Assembly (NCBI RefSeq): GCF_049800955.1
Contig: NZ_JBNAGA010000006.1
Coordinates: 1 to 64,000, forward strand
Direction: 5' to 3'
DNA length: 64,000 nt
Source: JAKVBH01 sp049800955
GTDB lineage: Bacteria > Pseudomonadota > Alphaproteobacteria > Rhodobacterales > Rhodobacteraceae
The notes below the pieces were generated by a model, which searched no databases, was not told where the DNA came from, and saw only the letters and a program-made list of their open reading frames with translations. The translations under genes and the position numbers were made by a program. Positions 18,746-26,735 of the stretch are shown here, piece after piece. Each line of letters begins with the position of its first letter. Positions within the stretch are counted from its first letter, which is position 1.

Positions 18746-19166
18746 AGCTGGGAGGTCCTTGCCCTTCGGCAAGATCGGAGGGTAAAGCTCGTCGCGATGG
18801 TTCGGGACCAAAATGGAAGCGACGACATCCACGTTCTTTCTTGAAGGCGACAAACAATCGCGCATTTCTGTGTGATGGCATCCATGAATGCGGCCATCCA
18901 GCGAAGTACGAGAAACGACCACTTCGTCCGCGACCCGGAAATTCCCACCAAAAACTTTGCAGCGCCATGAACCGATGGCCGCTATCACCGCCGCTTTGCA
19001 GCGTCGGAAGCCGCGCACGTGCAGCGGTTTTCGTGCTGCGAGCGCGCGCAGCGAGAAATCCAAATTTACAGGTTGGGGCTCTTCGCAGTCATTCGCTGCA
19101 AGTTGTTTGAACGTCTGCTTCGGCAAGATTTGGCAGTCGGGCACCAATCAGAGAACAATCACATAT
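18746..19166. other. Gap without a recognised gene
   Basis: These 421 bases separate the epoxide-hydrolase gene from virB6. Several open readings cross it but they have no ribosome-binding sites, conserved motifs or consistent codon use. The text resembles the degenerate filler found at 1019-1342 and 14590-14839. The left border of the T4SS operon falls here. Confidence 0.5.
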
Positions 19167-20264
19167 CTAACTTTTCTTGGCGTCTGCCAAACGCTGGGCA
19201 CGGGCTTTCTGAGCTTCCATCCGAGCCGCTGTCCCTGTCGATGGTGGGTTGGGGTTTGTAGGGACAGAATTGTTGGCTGGGACCATCGAGCCGCGCGCTG
19301 GCAAATTCTGGAAGCCTAGGAACTGTCGAGAGCGCATAGCGGCATATTCTGGAGCAGTGGCTGTGCCCACCAAGAACCGATTGTATGCTTGCTGGCTACC
19401 CATTGCGGCACGGCTAAACGCGTAGGTTCCGCCTAACCCTGATGTCAAAGCTGGCATCACGATGTTGCCGGATATCGCTCTGACAATGAAGGGTGTCGCA
19501 ATGATAAATCCCTTTGCCATCAGCACCATCATGAAGAATGGAATTAGAGCGCCGATGTTGGTTGCGCCTTCGGGATCTCCTAGCTCAACAAGCAGCGCGC
19601 GCGATACACCTGTAATCGTAGCAAACACTCCGGCCACGACGATTGGGTATAGCGAAAACGATACCAAGGCCGACAGCCATCGAGCGAAGTAGTCTTTTGT
19701 AACGTCGAAAAGCGTGAGGAAGATCATGATCGGAGCGATTCCGATCAACAGAGCGATCATTAACCGTGACGCAACGATTATGAAGGCAGCAAGTCCGCCA
19801 AGCAGCGAAAGCAGAACAACTCCTATAGTGTCCATCAACGCGCCTGCCATCCAATTCAGTTCTGCTCCTGCGGCGTTGAGATAGTCACCTAAGCTGGCAA
19901 TCAATCGGTCAAATTCTTCGGCAAAGGTCCCCGAGGGTCCCGGTGTACCGCCCCCCACCGATGCGACCAATGAACCTGCTATGCTGTCGATCCCGCTCAG
20001 AACAGCGGAGGAAAGCGAATTGAATTGAGCCCAGTTGGTTGCAAAAACGCCTACAAGGGCGATTTTGATGGCTAACCAGAAGGCGCTTCGTCCGTCTACT
20101 GATCGGTACTGAAACGCGGCGTTCAAAAGAACAAAAATTACGACGATAGTTGTAGCTACCTGGATAATTGTACCGGTAGTAGCGGCGACGGCGCCAAACT
20201 GTGTTTCGGCAGCATTCTCCAGAAAGCTCTCAGCTGTTTCAACGAAGTATGTAACGACCGACAT
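19167..20264 (-). CDS. virB6: Type IV secretion inner-membrane channel protein VirB6/TrbL
   Basis: 365-residue polytopic protein of the VirB6 family, the inner-membrane channel of the mating apparatus. At least six hydrophobic helices lie between residues 30 and 265, preceded by an N-terminal amphipathic stretch and followed by a polar tail rich in Asn, Pro and Lys. It is the last gene of the minus-strand virB operon, an unusual but not unknown position, 9 bases after a small periplasmic protein. Confidence 0.85.
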   Translation of the reverse strand: MSVVTYFVETAESFLENAAETQFGAVAATTGTIIQVATTIVVIFVLLNAAFQYRSVDGRSAFWLAIKIALVGVFATNWAQFNSLSSAVLSGIDSIAGSLVASVGGGTPGPSGTFAEEFDRLIASLGDYLNAAGAELNWMAGALMDTIGVVLLSLLGGLAAFIIVASRLMIALLIGIAPIMIFLTLFDVTKDYFARWLSALVSFSLYPIVVAGVFATITGVSRALLVELGDPEGATNIGALIPFFMMVLMAKGFIIATPFIVRAISGNIVMPALTSGLGGTYAFSRAAMGSQQAYNRFLVGTATAPEYAAMRSRQFLGFQNLPARGSMVPANNSVPTNPNPPSTGTAARMEAQKARAQRLADAKKS

Positions 20265-20273
20265 ACTGCGACC

Positions 20274-20678
20274 TCAGTTCCAACGCCCTTGAGCAACGCA
20301 AAGTTCTCTGGCGAGCGTCCGGTTGGATCTAATCGCGGCTTCGTATTGCTCGGTCGCTTCGTATACATCATGGCGATCTTCAAGCCGGGCAAACCGCTCC
20401 CGGTATTCAGCAAGCACAGGTTCCCAGTCAGGAAACCTGTTGTCGCATGAACAGTCGTTTCTTGAGGCGATCAAATCGAAGGAATGAGCGCGATACATTC
20501 GCTGGAGCAAGTATGCCCGATGCGCGTCTTTGGGGCCCATGTCGGAGATTATCGGCGGTTCTTCCGGGCGATCCTGGCAAAATGGAAAGGTTTCGCTTTC
20601 GTTTGCCAACGCTTGTTGAGAGATCGCGTCCAGTACCGTGGCAGCTAAACCAAGAATGACTGGGACAGCCCACCTCAT
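20274..20678 (-). CDS. T4SS-associated periplasmic protein, unknown
   Basis: 134 residues with an N-terminal signal peptide (cleavage likely after ALANE). Three cysteines lie in the mature part (CQDRP, CSCDN) and a fourth near the end. Its ATG overlaps the stop of the DUF4177 gene. It resembles no VirB protein I know; position between virB11 and virB6 suggests a periplasmic accessory role. Confidence 0.7.
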   Translation of the reverse strand: MRWAVPVILGLAATVLDAISQQALANESETFPFCQDRPEEPPIISDMGPKDAHRAYLLQRMYRAHSFDLIASRNDCSCDNRFPDWEPVLAEYRERFARLEDRHDVYEATEQYEAAIRSNRTLARELCVAQGRWN

Positions 20679-20881
20679 GCCGCTTGTCCAGACTTGTCGC
20701 TCTCATCGTCTTTTGAGCGTTTGAGGAACACTGTAACGACGCTTCGGTAGTTGTCCGAGTTGACTACAGATACGACTTCAAAGCCGGCATGCCCCCATTC
20801 TGCAAGTTCAGTCTTCATTTGAGCTGTCATACCCTGCTCCGAAAGATCGTAAGTCAGGACTTCATGTTCAAAGGTCTTCAT
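20675..20881 (-). CDS. Small DUF4177-like protein
   Basis: 68 residues. The layout (an N-terminal EHEVLTYDLS strand, a helix, GFEVVSVVNSD, then VVTVFLKR) matches DUF4177-type mini-domains. Function unknown. Start and stop both overlap neighbours by four bases (virB11 upstream, periplasmic protein downstream), so it is a translationally coupled member of the virB operon. Confidence 0.7.
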   Translation of the reverse strand: MKTFEHEVLTYDLSEQGMTAQMKTELAEWGHAGFEVVSVVNSDNYRSVVTVFLKRSKDDESDKSGQAA

Positions 20882-21861
20882 GTTGCGTTTCCTCCCGTCT
20901 GTCCGGGCAAATAAAATTCCGTGATCCCGCGGTCGCCTGCATGGCGCGCGGCATGGATGATCACGTCAATTGAGCTTTCGATGTATTGTACCATGTCGGT
21001 GTGGGTCATCGGCACTTCAGTCTTGAGAGCGGCGATCGCTAGGCGTTGAATTGCCAACTGGGGCGTTTCGGCGTGCAAAGTGGTCATGGACCCGCCGTGG
21101 CCGGTATTGATCGCTTCAAGGAAGGTCATTGCTTCGGAGCCTCTGACCTCGCCGAGGACAATGCGATCCGGGCGCATGCGCAACGTAGACGTCAGCAACG
21201 TGTCAGCGTTGCGTGTTCTTCCGTCCCGGCTGGCCAGGAGGGTCACGACATTTGGTTGCGCGGGGATCAGTTCAGCGGCTTCTTCGATTGTGATGATGCG
21301 TTCCTCTGGCGCGACGAATGACAGGATCTTGCGGGCTGCTACCGTCTTGCCAGTCGACGTGCCGCCCGAGACGATCATGTTCAGCTTGTGTGCCACGCAG
21401 AAGCGGATCGCGGCGTAGATATCGCCGTCCTTGACGACCTCTCGAAGTTCCCGGTTTCTGTTCAGCCTGTCTGTCTCGAGGCTGCGCTCAGCCCCATAAA
21501 GGAATTTCAGCTCCACGTCGTGGAGGGGCAGGGAGGTGAAAAACCGCAGCGAGATCGACATGCCTTCGCTGACGGCCGGTGGCATGATGACTTGCGCGCG
21601 CACCGGGCGGTCTCGGTACTTGATGCTCACGGATACGATGGGCTTGTCTTTGCTGATCGTCGAGTTTGAGGCCGATGCGATCTGGGTTCCGATGTCCTTG
21701 ATCTCGGTCGGCGTCAGGCTGCTCTTCAATTGCGACATGAACCTGTCACCCTGGAATTCGCCCCAGACAGAACCGTCAGGGTTGATGCAAATCTCGATGA
21801 CGTCGTCGCGGGAAGCATCGGGGAGCTTGTCGAGCGAGGCCTGGAGGTAGGCGCCTGACAT
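20878..21861 (-). CDS. virB11: Type IV secretion ATPase VirB11
   Basis: 327-residue hexameric traffic ATPase on the cytoplasmic face of the inner membrane, which energises pilus assembly and substrate transfer. Walker A is GGTSTGKT; the Asp box EEAAELI and the Walker B/His region (GEVRGSEAMTFLEAINTGHGG, with TLHA after it) are intact. Length is standard for VirB11. Its start overlaps the virB10 stop by one base. Confidence 0.95.
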   Translation of the reverse strand: MSGAYLQASLDKLPDASRDDVIEICINPDGSVWGEFQGDRFMSQLKSSLTPTEIKDIGTQIASASNSTISKDKPIVSVSIKYRDRPVRAQVIMPPAVSEGMSISLRFFTSLPLHDVELKFLYGAERSLETDRLNRNRELREVVKDGDIYAAIRFCVAHKLNMIVSGGTSTGKTVAARKILSFVAPEERIITIEEAAELIPAQPNVVTLLASRDGRTRNADTLLTSTLRMRPDRIVLGEVRGSEAMTFLEAINTGHGGSMTTLHAETPQLAIQRLAIAALKTEVPMTHTDMVQYIESSIDVIIHAARHAGDRGITEFYLPGQTGGNAT

Positions 21862-23222
21862 CAGAAGATCTCCAGATCACGGTCCACCATCACAGTGATC
21901 CTTGCACCCTGTTCGACATAGATTACGGGACCGATGGACAGATAGTCATGAATGACACTGTCAGCGCTGTCCGCAAAGTCGTCGCCCACATCTTCAAGGA
22001 TCTCGGCAGACGTTTCGTCTTCGACCTGCGCCGCGGCGGCGCCGGGTAAAGCCGTGATCAACGAAATGAGGGCCGCCGAGCCGAAACGCTCCTTGAAACG
22101 TGTGTCTACAAACCCCGTAGCGCCGGCGCGCCCGAGTTCATCGCCTCCAAACGAGCTGATTGTGACCGTTTGGTTGGTGGGCAGGATGATCCGATCCCAG
22201 GCGATCGTGATCCGGCTTTGTGCGATGTCTGCACCTGAACGGTATCGGCCGATCAGCTTCGATCCTCTCGCAATCAAGATGCGGGACCCGTCGTAAGAGT
22301 GCACGTCCTCGGTAACGACCGCGCGGACTTGCCCGGGGAGTTCGCTCGAGATTGCCGTTTCCATCGCGGCCTGGATCATCGTGCCTTGCACAATCGTGTT
22401 GCCGGGGTTTGCGATGACCTCGGCTTGCGTGACGGTTGAGGGTAGGGCGCCGTTCAGGACGAAGTCGGTCACGTCTTCGAAGGTCCGTTCCGCTAGCTCG
22501 CCTTCGCCCGTGCTGTTTCCGCCAAATGCGATGGTCGGCGACTTGATCCGCGCTTCCTGAAACGCCGCTTCCTCGTCCCTTCGGCGTTGCAGCTCAGCCA
22601 AGCGTCTTGCTTCTTCCTCTCGTTGTAACCGCAGGCGTTCGGCTTCCAAGAGGTCGGCTTCTGACGGTCCAGGCGCAGGGGCGGGGGTCTGCAGTTTTGC
22701 GAGGTCGAGGTCCATCCGCAGTTGTTGAAGCTCCCGATCTCGGGCGGCCAGTTCTTCAGCAAATTGGTCCTGCGCTCGTTGTGAGGCTTCTTCCAGGGCG
22801 GCAATCTTTGCCGTCAGTGCGTTGATGGCGTCTGCGGCAGCGGTGTTTTCTTCAACAACCGGTTCCGGTGCGTTCTGCAGCGCTTCGATCTCGGCACGAA
22901 GGGCTGCAAGTTGTTCTAGCAACTCCGCATTCGGCTCGGGGTCCGACTCGACAACCACGACTTCGGGTTCCGGCGGGGCAGGGGGCACGAAGGGCTCGAT
23001 TTCACCAAACCCATCCCCGGTCATCTGAAACTCTTCTGGTTGCGCGGTTGGGAGCGGGTTTTCTGGTGTTTGCTGCAGAGCTGAGTAAACGAGCAGGCCC
23101 AGAACCGCGATCGCGCTCGTTCCAAGAAGTGCCACTAGAAGAGAGGGCTTTGATCTCGGTTTGGACGGTTGCGCGCCTTCGAGTGCCGCGAGGCGTTTGC
23201 TGAGATCATCGATATCGCTCAT
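21861..23222 (-). CDS. virB10: Type IV secretion core protein VirB10
   Basis: 453 residues from ATG 23222. A cytoplasmic N-terminus, one transmembrane helix (about residues 28-48), a proline/glutamate-rich and then coiled-coil region (about 60-220), and a C-terminal TrbI/VirB10 beta-barrel domain (about 250-453) with RGSKLIGRYRSG and FLETRF-like segments. VirB10 spans both membranes and links the ATPases to the outer-membrane pore. ATGA overlap with virB9. Confidence 0.94.
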   Translation of the reverse strand: MSDIDDLSKRLAALEGAQPSKPRSKPSLLVALLGTSAIAVLGLLVYSALQQTPENPLPTAQPEEFQMTGDGFGEIEPFVPPAPPEPEVVVVESDPEPNAELLEQLAALRAEIEALQNAPEPVVEENTAAADAINALTAKIAALEEASQRAQDQFAEELAARDRELQQLRMDLDLAKLQTPAPAPGPSEADLLEAERLRLQREEEARRLAELQRRRDEEAAFQEARIKSPTIAFGGNSTGEGELAERTFEDVTDFVLNGALPSTVTQAEVIANPGNTIVQGTMIQAAMETAISSELPGQVRAVVTEDVHSYDGSRILIARGSKLIGRYRSGADIAQSRITIAWDRIILPTNQTVTISSFGGDELGRAGATGFVDTRFKERFGSAALISLITALPGAAAAQVEDETSAEILEDVGDDFADSADSVIHDYLSIGPVIYVEQGARITVMVDRDLEIF

Positions 23223-23917
23223 GACGATTCCCCCGCATTGGTCGATTGAATGCAAACGATCTCGTCCCCCAGCCTCAGGACCCATTCGCGACCTACACCG
23301 GAGACCCGCAGCACGCCGTCCTCGACTTGCGTGCTGTTGACCGTTCGCTCGCGGCCATTGTTGTGCTGGAAGATCGCGGGAACGGGCGCATTGCGGGGAA
23401 ATCGGAAGAAGGTGAACGTGCCGTCGTCCCACACCGAAGACGGTGTGAAATTCGTCCGATCGCTGGCGGCGTAGTTGTAGTTCGGAGCGCTCTGCGCAAC
23501 TGCATTTGTGGGTCGCTGGTTGTCCTCGGGATACCGAAACTGGACCACGTAGAATGTGGGTGACGAGCTCTCAGTCACATTGAAGTAGTAGCTGCGTCGG
23601 TTGGTATAAACGGTGATGTTGGTGTGGACCCCTCGGGCATTGGGTTTCACTGCAAAAGCCCGTCCGCCGGGCACTCCGTCGAGTTGAAAACCTTCGGTGT
23701 CGCCAGCGATGATTGAGCGGATGGTTTCGCCTTGTCCGAACTCAACCGTCGTCACATGGGTCAGGCTAACTTTGAGCCGATAGACCTGCCCGTCTTGGTA
23801 GGTTGCCACACGGACGCGGCTGTCATTCGGCCCTGATCTTGGAATGGCCTCGGCAAAAGCGGTGTTTGCCGCAACCGATACTGAGACCGACAGAAGAGCG
23901 GGAAGGATCAAATGCAT
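23219..23917 (-). CDS. virB9: Type IV secretion core protein VirB9
   Basis: 232 residues from ATG 23917, which has GGAGA at good spacing; a TTG at 23923 would overlap virB8. A signal peptide (~22 residues) is followed by the VirB9/CagX N-terminal domain. The C-terminal beta domain includes SVWDDGTFTFFRFPRN and the typical GREWVLRLGDEIVCIQ ending. Part of the outer-membrane core complex with VirB7 and VirB10. Confidence 0.94.
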   Translation of the reverse strand: MHLILPALLSVSVSVAANTAFAEAIPRSGPNDSRVRVATYQDGQVYRLKVSLTHVTTVEFGQGETIRSIIAGDTEGFQLDGVPGGRAFAVKPNARGVHTNITVYTNRRSYYFNVTESSSPTFYVVQFRYPEDNQRPTNAVAQSAPNYNYAASDRTNFTPSSVWDDGTFTFFRFPRNAPVPAIFQHNNGRERTVNSTQVEDGVLRVSGVGREWVLRLGDEIVCIQSTNAGESS

Positions 23918-23919
23918 AG

Positions 23920-24576
23920 TCAATTCTCCAACCTGTCGGAGCGAATGGCATACTCTGTGACGGTGAAGCCGAAGGGGTTGGTCCAGACATCGTCGATGGA
24001 CCGGCGTTCCTCGGGACGGAACTCGAAGAGCAAGGTGGCCGTGAAGAGCCCGGCTTGGATCCCCTGAGGTGAGGTCAGCCGCTTCCGCAAGCGAACGGTT
24101 GCGCGATTGCTCCCGATCCGGTTGATGCTGAGAACCTCGACATCAAGGCGGGCATTGGCTCCATAGACCTTGGGCGGATAGGCATCGGTGTTTGCACTGT
24201 TCCAGATGTTGCGCATTGAGGTCTCGGCGGCCCCGTCGGAGCGCTCGAGAATGCTGCGCACGCGGACATCGTTGTCGAGTTGATTGTAGGTTTCGCGGTC
24301 GGTCACGTAGCGAAACACAGCGCTCTCGATGATGGCCTGGTTTTCTGTGACTGAGACCGCGCCCACTGAGGCATTGGGAAGCGCCAGGCCGGTCTCGGGG
24401 TCATAGGGTACGACAACGGGAGCCGGATCGACGTCGAGGATTGAGACGGCTGCGGCCGAAAGACAGCCTAAAACACCGAAGATCAGACCAGCGAAAGCAA
24501 GTCGCTGCCATAGCTGCTCCCTACGGCGTGCCCCGTAGATCAGTTCTTCTTCGACAATTTCGGCTTCGCGCGTCAC
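23920..24576 (-). CDS. virB8: Type IV secretion inner-membrane protein VirB8
   Basis: 218 residues from GTG 24576, with AGGAG ten bases upstream. A longer reading would run into virB5 and shows no VirB8 character. A short cytoplasmic N-terminus is followed by one transmembrane helix (about residues 25-47) and the NTF2-like periplasmic domain (VRSILERSDGA, NPFGFTVTEYAIR). VirB8 nucleates assembly of the channel. Confidence 0.92.
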   Translation of the reverse strand: MTREAEIVEEELIYGARRREQLWQRLAFAGLIFGVLGCLSAAAVSILDVDPAPVVVPYDPETGLALPNASVGAVSVTENQAIIESAVFRYVTDRETYNQLDNDVRVRSILERSDGAAETSMRNIWNSANTDAYPPKVYGANARLDVEVLSINRIGSNRATVRLRKRLTSPQGIQAGLFTATLLFEFRPEERRSIDDVWTNPFGFTVTEYAIRSDRLEN

Positions 24577-24589
24577 GGGCCAGCGACTC

Positions 24590-25423
24590 CTATCTGGCTT
24601 CAAGCTTGGGCAGAGTGAAATCCATGTACCGCTGTTCTTCGGCGATGGTGGCGGCGTCGATGACGCCGGTTTGTCCGGTCCCGACCGTTTGCACGGCTTC
24701 GAGTTGCCACATCGCGACCAGCGCGATCGCCAGTTCCGCCGTGACGCGCGTGTTGAGATCAACACTGTCTTTCAGCTCTTCCATGTCGCCGATCATGCCA
24801 ACGAGGCGGTCCACCCGTTGCAGAGACTGGCCCGCCTCCTCGTAGGAGGTCTGGGCCGCGGCGGACATGACAGCACCCGTTGTGGCGCGCGTCGCGGTGC
24901 GACTTGCTCCGTCATTGCCGCCCGTCGCCATCTCTCGCAGCGTGTCTTCGTCGAACCCGGCCTCGGCCAGAACGCGCGTCATTTGCGTTTCGATCCGTCC
25001 TGCGCTGTTGCCCGCAAGTCGGGAAAAGTCGCCTTCGCGAATAGCATCAATTGTTGCCAGGATGTCGCCGAACTCCTGATCAAGAAGCCCGTTCAGCTCG
25101 TCCTCCATTTCGGTGCGGATGACAGTGGGAAGCTCCATCAGCCCCGTCAGTGCGGCATAGGTGTCTTGAAGCTGGGCGAGCTGCTCTTGAAGCGTGGCGA
25201 ATTGCTCGCGCAGCTGGACGAGTTGTTCGTTCTGCAGGACCTCGTCCTCGATCATCTGCCGGAGTTGCTGGATCTCTTGCGCAATGTTTTGCGTATCGAC
25301 CGTCGGCACGCCTTGGGCGACCGCCGGAGCAATGAGGAAAGGGGCAGGGGCCGTTGCCATCAAAAGACCCAAGGCGGTCAGGCAAAGGCGGCATCGCGCC
25401 CAAATGAAAGTTCGATGTGTCAT
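24590..25423 (-). CDS. virB5: Pilus-associated protein VirB5 (TrbJ-like)
   Basis: 277 residues with a signal peptide ending AVAQG. The mature N-terminus starts with QGVPTVDTQNIAQ and continues as a long coiled coil (about residues 50-105). The C-terminus ends in EEQRYMDFTLPKLEAR. Minor pilin/tip adhesin role by family. The same N- and C-terminal signatures recur in the upstream lytic-transglycosylase hybrid (25420-26577), suggesting a duplication. ATGA overlap with that gene. Confidence 0.88.
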   Translation of the reverse strand: MTHRTFIWARCRLCLTALGLLMATAPAPFLIAPAVAQGVPTVDTQNIAQEIQQLRQMIEDEVLQNEQLVQLREQFATLQEQLAQLQDTYAALTGLMELPTVIRTEMEDELNGLLDQEFGDILATIDAIREGDFSRLAGNSAGRIETQMTRVLAEAGFDEDTLREMATGGNDGASRTATRATTGAVMSAAAQTSYEEAGQSLQRVDRLVGMIGDMEELKDSVDLNTRVTAELAIALVAMWQLEAVQTVGTGQTGVIDAATIAEEQRYMDFTLPKLEAR

Positions 25424-26577
25424 TCCAAGTCCTCCAACGTAAGATCCATGAATTTCTGTTCCTCGAGTTGTGCGGAGGCCATGGCGATCTCGGCCGCGCT
25501 CAAGGGTCGTGTTCGGGTCGCTTGCAGGCGTGTTCGTGCGGCGATGAGCCGAACAAGTTCAGCACGCGCGTAGGCGTTCAACGCCATCGACTCCTGCAGG
25601 TCCGACGTTTCACCGATCCGCTCGACGATGCTGGCAATTCGCATGGCGGCGTCTTGAATAGACGCCATCGAATAATTGCCGTAGGTCGCAGCACCAGCGC
25701 TTGTCAGCGAAAGGTTCGAGTTGGCGAGCAAGGTCTGGTCGATGGTGCCAAGCGCGTCTGCACCGCCCATGCGGGCGAGATAGGCGTTGTATTTTTGCGG
25801 GATGACGGTGACGTAGTGCCGGGTTTCCGTGAACGGCGGCACGCCGCTGTATTCGATGACCCGCCCCGGACCCGCATTGTAGGCGGCAAGCGCATAGATG
25901 ATGTTGCCGTCAAAGCGTGCCAGTTGTGCCGCGAGATACCGCGCACCTCCATGCACCTGCAGGTAGGGGTTGTCATAGTATTCCGGATAGATGCCAAGAT
26001 CGCCGGCGGTACCGGGCATGATTTGTGTCAAACCGAATGCACCGACCGGTGAACGTGCGCCGATGGTGAACCGGCTTTCCTGCCAGATCAGAGCCTGCAG
26101 CAGGGCACGCCATTGGCGGACACTCAGTCCGGCGCGGCCGACGCCCCCAAGACCGTGGGTCTCCTGTGCGACACGAATGATGAGTTGCTCAATATTGAGT
26201 GCGGCATCGCCAAACATCTGATCTGCGCCTGGATTGGGATCATCTGCGGCGTATAGAAAATCTGCAGATTGCTCTGGCGTACCGCCGGCCTCGAGCACGT
26301 CGATGGTGCCGGGAATGCCCTGGCGGCCGAAGCTCGTTTGCGCGTCGAGGATCTGCTGGAGCACCCTTAGTTGCTCGCGTTCGATCTCGGCGATCTGCTC
26401 CTTCACGGAGAGCTTTTCGCGTTGAACGGCGAGATCACGTTCGCGATGCGCATTTGCCGCCTGGTTGCGCACCGCCAAGCCCGCATCCACGGTTGGCACA
26501 CCTTGAGCATGCGCCGTTCCCACACTGATGCAGACAAAGCAAAGATATGCCACGTATCTGGAGATCACTCGAGCCAC
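25420..26577 (-). CDS. Lytic transglycosylase embedded in a VirB5-like scaffold
   Basis: 385 residues from GTG 26577; a GTG at 26568 that overlaps the previous stop (GTGA) is equally possible. After a signal peptide, residues ~25-75 start GVPTVDAGLAVRNQAA and form a coiled coil as in VirB5. The middle (about 165-285) is a soluble lytic transglycosylase domain with catalytic Glu in WQESRF, GLTQIMPGTA and ALAAYNAGPG. The C-terminal ~80 residues again match VirB5, ending QLEEQKFMDLTLEDLE. It probably cuts peptidoglycan where the pilus-tip protein acts. The fusion is seen directly; the role is inferred. Confidence 0.85.
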   Translation of the reverse strand: MARVISRYVAYLCFVCISVGTAHAQGVPTVDAGLAVRNQAANAHRERDLAVQREKLSVKEQIAEIEREQLRVLQQILDAQTSFGRQGIPGTIDVLEAGGTPEQSADFLYAADDPNPGADQMFGDAALNIEQLIIRVAQETHGLGGVGRAGLSVRQWRALLQALIWQESRFTIGARSPVGAFGLTQIMPGTAGDLGIYPEYYDNPYLQVHGGARYLAAQLARFDGNIIYALAAYNAGPGRVIEYSGVPPFTETRHYVTVIPQKYNAYLARMGGADALGTIDQTLLANSNLSLTSAGAATYGNYSMASIQDAAMRIASIVERIGETSDLQESMALNAYARAELVRLIAARTRLQATRTRPLSAAEIAMASAQLEEQKFMDLTLEDLE

Positions 26578-26735
26578 CCCGTGCTGTGATCGGCATCGCC
26601 CAAGGGCTCAAAGTTGCAGTTCTTCTCGGCAGGCCCTCGCGCTACGAAGCTGAAGCAGTTGGCTTCAGACGGTCTGTACTGCTCGCAGCCCGCGAGGGCT
26701 GAGATCAGGATCAAGAAGGGAACGAAAAATCTCAT
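26565..26735 (-). CDS. virB7: VirB7-like small lipoprotein
   Basis: 56 residues, read directly: MRFFVPFLILISALAGCEQY is a signal peptide with lipobox L-A-G-C17. The mature part has two more cysteines (C27, C40). Its ATG overlaps the virB4 stop (ATGA) and its end overlaps the start of the next gene, so it is a coupled operon member. In T4SS, VirB7 is the small outer-membrane lipoprotein of the core complex, bound to VirB9 and in some systems disulphide-linked to it. Position before the VirB5-type genes rather than before virB8 is unusual, so VirB7 identity is an inference. Confidence 0.75.
   Translation of the reverse strand: MRFFVPFLILISALAGCEQYRPSEANCFSFVARGPAEKNCNFEPLGDADHSTGWLE

Noticed and set aside
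24671..26052. Plus-strand readings opposite virB5 and the transglycosylase hybrid
   Set aside because: Antisense to two well supported genes with catalytic motifs; no start signals.
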